The notes under the pieces were generated by a model. That model searched no databases and was not told the DNA's origin. It saw only the letters and a list, made by a program, of their open reading frames with translations. A stretch of DNA of 7,911 nt from Planctomycetota bacterium (GTDB lineage Bacteria > Planctomycetota > MHYJ01 > JACQXL01). The stretch's first letter is position 1. Each line of letters begins with the position of its first letter. The DNA is taken from NCBI GenBank assembly GCA_016208805.1, contig JACQXL010000053.1, positions 1-7,911 on the forward strand, read 5' to 3'. This document shows, piece after piece, positions 1 to 7,800 of the stretch. A program made the position numbers and the translations under genes.

Positions 1-1228
1 CCGCCTCTACGATTATCTCTTCCTCGGTCACCGGCAGGTATAACTCGGTCTCAAATGAACCGTCTTCCAGAGGTTTGATTGTGGCCAGCTGCGGCGAATC
101 AGGCGTAGAGATAACGATTTTATTCTTGGGATGGGTCTGGCCGCTGATGGAGTAGAGTTTGCCTTCCACCGATATCTGGCGCTCCACGTAATTATTGGCC
201 GGTATTGGTACCAGTAATGACTCATTTGCCGATGGGGTAATTCCAAGCGCATCTCTGATGGCCTTGGTCCAGGACGACATCACCACAAACTGGCCTTCAT
301 TGGTCTGGTCGGTCTGGCCGGCACGGTCTATAACTGTTAATACGTATTTATACGCTCGGGCTGGCTCTATCAGCCGCTTGCCATCATCCGATTTACCGTC
401 CCAGACGATTAGTTTATCAACATCTGATACTGTACCGGAGAATTCCTTAAAGACCTTGTAACCGACCGGTACCTGCGTGGTCGGCTCTACGGGTTCTACG
501 ACTCTTGGCGCCGTCGGACGTTTAACAGATGTTGATTTTGGTCTTTCGGGTGAGGGCGTTTCAGGGATAAAGTCACCGCCACCTTCATCCTTTGCGCAAT
601 TCTCTAACCGAAGGGACGAATTTATCCGGCCGGTCGGCTCCATCACCGGCTCAAGAATCTGGAGTTTCCACTTCTCTATGAAGTTGGGATAGTTGGTGAC
701 TATCTTGAACTTGGCCGGTTTAACCAGTTTGTTGCCTTTGAGTTCCATTATCTCTGGTGTCAGAGCAATGCCTAATTCCGGCACCACTATCGGCTTTTCG
801 GAGGTACGTCTCACTTGTATGTCAAGAGGTGGAGATTGGAGATTCCCTTTCATCGATGCCTCTCTACCCTGGCTATCCTTGACCCAGATAGCTATGGCCG
901 TGTTATCCAACGCTAACGCCATCTCGCCTTTATATCCGTTTTCTGTTAATGTTAATTCCTGCTCATTGACCTTTACCTCTATCTTCCCTTTTTCCGCACC
1001 GTCTTCCGCCTTACCCCATTTTAATGGAATGGTATTTTTGCCCACCTTGACTTCCGGCACTCCCTGCTTAATATTCACCTCAACCGCTACTATCAGTTTC
1101 CTCTTTTCCGCATCGGTTATCCCCTTCGTCCTGATACCGAAATTGACTATCTCCAAATGCCCGCCCTGGGTAAATCTTATTACCGCAGGATTCGGCGTGG
1201 TAAACTCACTGCTTATCGGACAAGACAT
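1..1228 (-). CDS. C-terminal part of the giant surface protein (post-DUF11 region, FlgD/Ig-like modules), 3'-partial
   Basis: Translating the reverse strand from the ATG at 1228 gives 409 residues with no stop up to the left edge. The frame is also open upstream of that ATG, reading L-L-K-V-D-E from 1246, and the ATG has no convincing ribosome binding site, so it is probably an internal Met. Residues 1-32 (S-E-F-T-T-P-N-P-A-V-I-R-F-T-Q-G-G ... V-N-F-G-I) match what follows SdrD_B-like domains in DUF11 proteins. Residues about 38-145 are a beta-rich domain with alternating charged and hydrophobic residues. Residues 150-200 resemble a further Ig-like strand set (P-A-K-F-K-I-V-T-N-Y). Residues 219-255 are a proline-rich linker. 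Residues 263-316 are a FlgD/Ig-like module with I-V-W-D-G-K-S-D-D-G-K and Y-V-L-T-V-I-D-R-A-G-Q. Residues 351-409 start another beta domain (V-E-G-K-L-Y ... D-G-S-F-E-T-E-L). The C terminus, where any membrane anchor would lie, is outside the window. Confidence 0.87.
   Translation of the reverse strand, partial: MSCPISSEFTTPNPAVIRFTQGGHLEIVNFGIRTKGITDAEKRKLIVAVEVNIKQGVPEVKVGKNTIPLKWGKAEDGAEKGKIEVKVNEQELTLTENGYKGEMALALDNTAIAIWVKDSQGREASMKGNLQSPPLDIQVRRTSEKPIVVPELGIALTPEIMELKGNKLVKPAKFKIVTNYPNFIEKWKLQILEPVMEPTGRINSSLRLENCAKDEGGGDFIPETPSPERPKSTSVKRPTAPRVVEPVEPTTQVPVGYKVFKEFSGTVSDVDKLIVWDGKSDDGKRLIEPARAYKYVLTVIDRAGQTDQTNEGQFVVMSSWTKAIRDALGITPSANESLLVPIPANNYVERQISVEGKLYSISGQTHPKNKIVISTPDSPQLATIKPLEDGSFETELYLPVTEEEIIVEA
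281..442 (-). other. FlgD/Ig-like module (W-D-G-K type)
   Basis: The 54 residues have the order F-S-G-T-V-S-D, I-V-W-D-G-K-S-D-D-G-K, L-I-E-P-A-R-A-Y-K-Y-V-L-T-V and D-R-A-G-Q. This matches the FlgD Ig-like and related pattern W-D-G-x-x-x-x-G-x-x-x-x-x-G-x-Y-x-Y-x-L-T-x-x-D-x-x-G. The family call comes from the motif, without a profile search. Confidence 0.7.
464..574 (-). other. Proline/charge-rich interdomain linker
   Basis: About 37 residues rich in Pro, Glu, Arg, Thr and Val (P-E-T-P-S-P-E-R-P-K ... V-V-E-P-V-E-P-T-T) separate two beta domains. Such linkers usually act as stiff spacers or protease-sensitive hinges in exported proteins; that role is inferred from composition. Confidence 0.7.
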
Positions 1229-1238
1229 CTCATCTACT

Positions 1239-1889
1239 TTAAGCAGTTTCGACCTTGCCCAGGATGGTCGCATAGTCAAACAAGGCATCCGGCACTATCT
1301 TAACTTTAATCTTGGCCTCATTGGAAATCACCCGGCCGTTGATATATGCCGCCTTGGCCGTATTGGGATAATCCCCAAATACCACGCCGGCACCGACCAC
1401 CAACTGATACTTGAGGGTTCTGGTCTGATTGGCCATAACACTGCCGATAGAGAATTGTTTATTGCGTCCCCCTGTCGGCTCAAGGGTAAGCCGCTGACTA
1501 TCCAACATGGCCGATTCTTTGATATACTTAAACCCTGGCGGCAGGATATCAGACAGATAAACATTGGTTACCGTTATGGTTCGCTCATTAGTAATATTCA
1601 CCTCATAGGTTACAATATCTCCGACCGATGCCTCGGTCTTATTGGCCTTCTTGGTAATCTTTAATAAGTCGTTTGCGGCATCAACCGGGATATCTATCTG
1701 CTCCATTGTGGCCGGTTGAGTCCAGGGATTGCCGCGGAATGCGCCGGCCGCCAGGGCTACCGCGGTATTGGTATAACCTGTCCAGCCGGACTGCCAGGTT
1801 GTTTGGGCAGTCGGGAATGTATAACCGGTGGCGGTTACTACTAACCTGAATTGCTTGCCTGTCTGGGCATTCCATAACAGTTGCTTCAC
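1239..1889 (-). CDS. DUF11-domain segment of the same giant surface protein, separate frame (gene fragment)
   Basis: This 216-codon frame formally opens at a GTG at 1889, but no Shine-Dalgarno-like sequence precedes it and it overlaps the upstream frame by 209 bases. It is best read as the continuation of the giant gene after a frameshift near 1868-1880. The first six residues are out-of-frame noise. From N-A-Q-T-G-K (residue 7) on, it completes the Ig-like domain begun upstream, with a Trp-rich stretch (T-T-W-Q-S-G-W-T-G-Y) at 31-39. Residues about 74-199 are a classical DUF11 domain: K-x-A-N-K-T-x-A-S-V-G-D-I-V-T-Y, then L-S-D-I-L-P-P-G-F-K-Y, then N-T-A-K-A near the end. It closes with D-Y-A-T-I-L-G-K-V, the usual lead-in to an SdrD_B-like domain. 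Three residues later it hits TAA, with the downstream frame resuming at once. A gene caller would report it as a small independent DUF11 protein; I think that would be wrong. Confidence 0.8.
   Translation of the reverse strand: MKQLLWNAQTGKQFRLVVTATGYTFPTAQTTWQSGWTGYTNTAVALAAGAFRGNPWTQPATMEQIDIPVDAANDLLKITKKANKTEASVGDIVTYEVNITNERTITVTNVYLSDILPPGFKYIKESAMLDSQRLTLEPTGGRNKQFSIGSVMANQTRTLKYQLVVGAGVVFGDYPNTAKAAYINGRVISNEAKIKVKIVPDALFDYATILGKVETA
1243..1256 (-). other. Frame break 2: apparent deletion junction where an SdrD_B-like domain should be
   Basis: The upstream frame reads A-T-I-L-G-K-V (V ends at 1251), then E-T-A and a TAA stop at 1241-1239. The frame one base ahead reads L-L-K-V-D-E-M-S-C-P from 1246. 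In DUF11 proteins, as I recall them, G-K-V is followed by about 40-50 residues of an SdrD_B-like domain (a D-x-N-G-x-G-x-Q-D loop, then T-D-x-x-G-x-Y). A leucine-rich strand then ends in [LF]-[KR]-[LV]-D. Here both flanks of that domain are present and the middle is absent. That fits a deletion that is not a multiple of three, or a misassembly, with the junction inside the reverse-strand bases GTCGAAACTG. Confidence 0.65.
1293..1670 (-). other. DUF11 (conserved repeat) domain
   Basis: About 126 residues carry the diagnostic DUF11 path. It runs from A-N-K-T-E-A-S-V-G-D-I-V-T-Y-E-V through the T-V-T-N-V-Y-L-S-D-I-L-P-P-G-F-K-Y strand pair and an L-E-P-T-G turn to A-N-Q-T-R-T-L-K-Y-Q-L. It closes N-T-A-K-A-A-Y-I-N-G. 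This is the most securely recognised domain in the window. DUF11 domains occur in bacterial surface proteins as beta-sandwich spacers with no known catalysis. Confidence 0.88.
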
Positions 1890-4800
1890 CGATATTCAGG
1901 TCTAATGTAGAAGCCATCTGGGCCACGACCTTCTTGCCGGGTTTGCCTTTACCTTTTATCTTAATCTTACCTAATATCGGCCTCAAGGTCGGCGTAATAT
2001 TTGGGTCTATCTGGTCAATGGTTACATCCGCAATTAAACCGGTCACCTGCGGTACCTGGTCCGGCGTCGGGTTGTCAACCACTGTAACATTTATCGGCAC
2101 CCCTGTATTAGCACCTATCCATGGCGCCAACGTATTAGGACCGGCTGAGAGCGTCTGCGTTACAGCAATCCGGTAATAGCCGTTGTCATCCGATGAACCA
2201 CTGCCAACCACAACACCGGAATTGTCTTTAATCGTTATCATCTGGTTTGGAGCACATTTACCGATAAGCACCGGTTTTAACCCGACGGTCTTGCCTTCTA
2301 AATTAACTTCCGGTGTTAATCCGGTATTTGGAGTAGATTCACCTGCGGCTAAACCTGATGAGACCTCCCCGACAGTAAGTATAAATTTTACTGTGTCCTT
2401 TCTGTTGGGGTTACGTGCGGCGGATATTGTGGTTATAGAAAACTCATTCAATCCGGCTGAAGCCGAAGTAACGACTACGGCAATATCTTTATAATATCCA
2501 AATCCCGCAAACGTCCCGGTTAGCCAGCCACCGACAGAAATAACCGCGCTGGTCCGATTGTTATTGCCTTCATAGTAAGAAACCGTCCAGCCCGCAACAT
2601 TACCGCTCTGCAGAACTGTATAGGCATCGTCCCGGTTCCCGTCGTTCTGAATCCGGAGGTAATAGGTAACCGCGATGCCGGCGTTAATTATCGCAGAGTA
2701 AGTCTGATTCTCCGCGCTGGTATTCCATTCATCATTACCGATAGAAGTGTAATCTGTGCCACTTATAACCCTGATAATATTGTCCGGCTGGTCGTTGATA
2801 GGTAAATTAATAAAGACCTTTACTGCATCCTTTTTCAAGTTATCTACGGTAGAGACACCGCTGGTCAACAATTCCAGAGTTGAACCACCGCTTAAGGCAC
2901 TGCCTGCCCTTATCTCTACCCGGAGGTCCCTGGTCGCCTTATCCGCAAGGGTAACCGGGTAACCACCGTAGGTCTGTGTAATCTGTGGCGTAACATCATT
3001 TGTGCCGTCATAATATGAAATGGTCCAGCCGCTGGCCGCCGACGGGGTAACCTGCCGGGTAATACTGAACGTGTCCGACGTATTACCGTCATTCTCTACC
3101 CTGATATAGTAAATGATGGTCTGGTTATTCACGATGTCACTGGTGATTGTCTGGCTGGTGGCGCTGGTATCGTATATATCATTTCCAGAGTAGGCGGTTG
3201 TGGTGAGCGCAATAGACAGGTCGGTCTGGTATTGGGCCGTAACCATTGTAACTGTCCGGACTGACTCGGCCTGGGCTGGCGCACCGATTGATTGCGCCTT
3301 AATATCAACGGCCAGTTGACTGCCACCCGGTACACTTCCCGATGGCGTCACCTCCATCCGGATAACCGCCTTGCTGCCGGCACCCAGTAACGGCTGATAG
3401 CCCGCCGGACTGGTTATCTCTGTATTGATAGGTGTACCGCCGGTCTCCGCGTTATAATATGTCACGGCCCAGCCGGAAACCGCTGTGGGCGAAACCGTAA
3501 CACTGAAAATATCATCAACATTACCATCGTTTTCCAATCTGATATGATACGAGATGGTTTGGTTATTTGTAAGGTTATAACTGGTTGTCTGAGATGCTAT
3601 GTCCGCCACGCCTTCCACCAGGTAATAACTGTCATCCAGATAACCCCGCTTGACCATAGTATCCACCTGGCGTGACACATTAATGGTCGGAACTATCTTG
3701 AGCATATCCACATTGGTCCCGCTGGCCTGGCTCCGGGCTCTAATATAAATATCGGTTGTCGCACCACCGCTCAAAACCCCCGGTGTCAGTAGCAATAGAA
3801 TCGCATCATAACCGCCGGGTGACAGGTTGGCTGATGTCCAGCCGGTGTCCATAGAAGTAATTGCCGTCATCGTCGGATAAGTGTAATAGGCAATGCTCCA
3901 GCCCGCGCTCGAGCCAGTTCCGGTCAGGATAAACCGGTCATAAACATTGCCATCATTCTGAACCCTGATATAATATGAGGTGGCCTGACTGCTATAGACC
4001 GTGTTGGCCATTGTCTGGCCAACCCCGGTATCGTTGCGGGTATCGTCCCCGATGAATGTCCCATCTGTGCCGGTCAGCGAGATATACAGGTCGGCCTGGT
4101 AACCGGTCTGGGCCGAGGTCTGGCACCTGACCGTATCCTGGTCCTGGCCGGCATTCAGGTCGGTATCCGGGCTCTTGGTGCTGTAAGCAAAGACATCTAT
4201 CTCCTTAACATTGCCTACCCCGGCACTGGGCAACGGCGTCACCTCAACCCTGATATATTTCTTTTCCAAAACCGCATAGGTCGTCCACCACCCCTGTATT
4301 GATGTCATCTGGTTGGTAATATCCGTCCCGCCGGCGTCGTAATATGAAGAATTACCGGTATAGTAGTAAGTTACAACCCAGTCCGAACCGGCCGGGGTGG
4401 CCGTAACCGAGATATCATCATCACCGTCTCCTTCATTGGCCAGAGTAACGCTATATTTGACGACCTGCCCAATATCGCAACTGATGGTGGCCCGGGTCTG
4501 GTTGCCAATCGCGTTCGGTGTAGCCAGGTTCTGCCCGGTAAAATAGTCATTTCCGATATCATCGTTATCTCCGGCCGGCTGAACATTGCGTATCACTAAA
4601 TCAGTTTTGAATATCTGGGTAACCTTGAGTTTAAGTTTAACGGTGTCCACCTTGCTTTGAGGCCCGTGCGTCGTTTTGATTGTAAATACCTTCTCGGTGC
4701 CGTATGCCGTGCCGGGCTTAACGTTTGCCTCCAGCCACATCAGGTATTTCTGCTGCGGGTCCAGGGTTATCCACTTTGTCCCATCATTCACATCCGGCGA

Positions 4801-7800
4801 AATATTGCCACCGCTGGAGTCACTGTAGTATGTGACGGTCCAATTGCTGTCAGAGCCAGTGCCTGATATCGTAAAGACCTCGTTGGTATTTCCGTCATTC
4901 TCTATCCAGACATAATAGGAAGGAACCTGGCCGATAACAATATTAGAATAACCGCCGGTCGGATATTCCTGGGGCGTGGGGTCGTAACTGTTATCAAAGT
5001 TATTCGGCGCAATTTTATAGTTATTCTTGTTGTTCTTGTCCCCGTCCTGGGATACAATCGTTACCCACGATGTCACTAGGTTATCCGGCTGATACCTGGC
5101 TGTCACCTTGGTTACACATTTAACCGCATCAGCCACACCTGTTGCAGACCTTGCGGTAATATAAAGCGGGAATTCGGTGTTACCGATAACATTGTTACCC
5201 GGGGTAACCGTAATCCTGATAATGTTAAACGAACCCGGATTAAGATTGTCGGTCGTCCAAGAAGTGGCCGGATATATCTCTTTCGTATAAGCAAAACCTT
5301 GATAATAAGAAACAGTCCAACCAACCGGCGTCGCAGTTGCCGTCACAGTATAACTTTCAGGCCCATTACCGTCATTATAGATCCTGACATAATAATTGGC
5401 GGACGCCCCATTATCCTTGTTTATCGTTGACCAGGTCTGACCTGTTGCATCTTCATTCCAGAAACTCTGGCCGATATACCCGGCCTCATCTACGATATTT
5501 ATCCAGTTGTTCGGCTTGGACTCAAGCACCACCTGCGTCCTGGTTTTAACCGTATCTACCTTGTCAGGATTTGCCCACGAACGGCTCGTCACCAAAGCGT
5601 CTTTATAATAGCCACCATAGATGCTCGGGTCGGAATTAAACACCACCACCCTGATAATCGTGGGTGTGATAGCGCCTGCAGCCAGATCGTTTATTGTGTA
5701 ATTACCATCTCCGACTTTAGCAGTAATATCTTCTCCGGTATCGTTGACAAAATAGTTGACGGTCCAATATGCATCATCACCTGTACCGTTAACAGTAAAC
5801 GAGTCGGTCATATTGCCGTCATTGCCAATCCGGATATAATAAGTGGCCGTGCCACCCTTGGTAATTGGCGGTGTAGCCGCTACCACTTGCGTCGTGCCAT
5901 CATCGTAAGTCCCATCACCGGTATACGGGCCACCAACATCAGTCGCCGCCATATTATCAGGTTGAAATGACGCATCTACTGTAGTGGTTGTCTTTATCCT
6001 ATCCTCACCTGCCCCAGTCCGGCTCAATATAACCACCACCGGATACGAGGTCGTACCGGCCGCGCTGATGGTCGGCGTTACCTCCAGCCGGATTACCTTG
6101 CTGGCGCCAGGCGACATACCTTGCATATCAATACTGCTATACCCGCCAGCCGTAATTACATCCTGCGTAATACCAACGGCCCCATCAAAGAATTTTACAT
6201 CCCAGTCCGTATTTCCCGCATCAACTGATGCAACCGTCAATGTGTCTGAGGTATTGGCATCGTTCTGGAGTTTGAGATAATAGACCGCCGGACTGTTTCT
6301 GACTACGGAAAGCGATTTGGTCGTGGTGATAACCGGATAATAGAGGTCATTACCTTCATAATCGGATTCATTTATCCGGCTGGTCCAGAGGTCGGGCTGA
6401 TAAGCCGTGGCCGGCGAGGTCCGCATCAAGGCGGTGTCAATCTGCGCCGGTGACCCACTCATCTCCCGTAACGTTACATAGACATCATACGGCACCCCGG
6501 GCACAGCATATAATAACGGCGTCACCAGAATCTTTACCTCCTTGTAATTGACATCTCCCCCTCCACCATATAAACCATTAAATGCCTTATAGGTCAGACC
6601 ATCGTTATTCCAACCGCTGCCGGTAACCGCAGAAGTAATGTCTGTATCGCCATCATAATACGATACCGCCCAGTTGATGTTACCGCTTGTGCCGGTCATA
6701 GAAATCAATACCAGGTAGTCGCCATCGTTTTCTATCCTGACATAATAAGTCGTTGGCGTTAACCTCGGACGATTGAGCTCTTCCACCGTCTGGTTGCCGA
6801 TTGTATCGTCATTATCCCCTTGATAAGCACCGCTCTCGGTCTTAACCCAGGCATCGGCCTTATAGGTTTTAGTAACCGTTGTCCAGCCCGCGCAGGCATC
6901 TACATTTGCCCAGGCGCTTGTCGCATATGCCGTCACCGTCACCGGATAAAGCGTGTTACCAATTACATTAGCATCAGGAGTAACATCAACCCGGACTGTC
7001 TTGGTGGCCAGCGAAGTCAACGTCGTCGTATAGCCGGCACCTGTCATCTTAGCGGTGATATTGCCGTCTGAACCGCTCGCATCCAAATACACAACCGTCC
7101 AGCCACTGCCGCCGCCTACACCGGTAACGGAGAACGTGCCATCCTGCAAGCCCACATTCTCTATCTTAACATAATACGAGGCCGCAGACGGGTTAAGCGT
7201 GGAACTGGATGAGATTTGAGTTGTGGTTACCGATGTTTGATAAGGTAATCCTTTCACAGTGTACGCGGAGTCATTATCCAGATAACGTTTGATATAAACA
7301 TCCGGTTGATACTGGGCCTGTCGTATGGTACTCGTTGCGACTGTATCTATATTGTTGCTTGACAACGGCTTAGCCCGCACTATCACCTGGTAACTATTAT
7401 ATAGCGACACGGTATTATCACAGGATACCTCCACCTTGAGAATTCCATCCCAGGTATTGGTCACAGATGAAAATGCCTTCAGGGCAACCGAATAACTGCC
7501 GTTCTTCACCGCGTCACTGACGTTGTTGGTCCAGGTTGATCCATCATAATAGGTCACCGTCCATTTGCCATCAGAACTATTGCCTGTGCCGGTGACGGTT
7601 ATGGTCGCATCCGTATTGCCGTCCTGGCGGATGCGCACAAAATACGAGGCAACCTTGGGATAGGCGTCCGTATTTATCGTGATGACCTGCGTCACCGGTA
7701 TTCCGCTCTCATACAGGTCGCCCGTCAGGTAACTCCCGTCCTCATCCGTGCCTTTCTTTACCTCAGCATCGGCTACATAAGTCGCCGTCACCGTCGTATT

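Noticed and set aside
28..252. 74-codon minus-strand frame at the left edge
   Set aside because: It is out of frame with the domain-bearing translation across the same bases, and is Arg/Ser/Trp-rich in the manner of a shadow frame.
195..692. Two short plus-strand frames (195-461 and 477-692)
   Set aside because: Both are antisense to the C-terminal frame, with no ribosome binding site and no protein-like pattern.
1228..1246. An independent gene starting at the ATG at 1228
   Set aside because: No purine-rich binding site lies at a suitable distance. The frame is open upstream with a meaningful L-L-K-V-D-E, and the content continues the DUF11 protein's domain order.
1328..1564. 78-codon minus-strand frame
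   Set aside because: It lies wholly inside the DUF11 domain in another frame, and its translation is low-order.
693..1664. 323-codon open frame on the plus strand
   Set aside because: It is antisense to both the DUF11 frame and the C-terminal frame, which have recognisable domains. Its translation is a Ser/Leu/Pro-rich mix with no domain pattern, and it crosses the frame break at 1250 without any sign of its own continuity.
1868..1880. Programmed ribosomal frameshifting
   Set aside because: No slippery heptamer, CUU-UGA-like shift site, internal Shine-Dalgarno or strong downstream hairpin was seen, and a second unrelated frame break lies nearby.
5984..7071. Plus-strand frames at 5984-6280 and 6820-7071
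   Set aside because: Both are antisense to well-conserved repeat modules. The apparent Cys/Arg-rich protein at 6820 is a by-product of the reverse complement of Thr/Ala codons.
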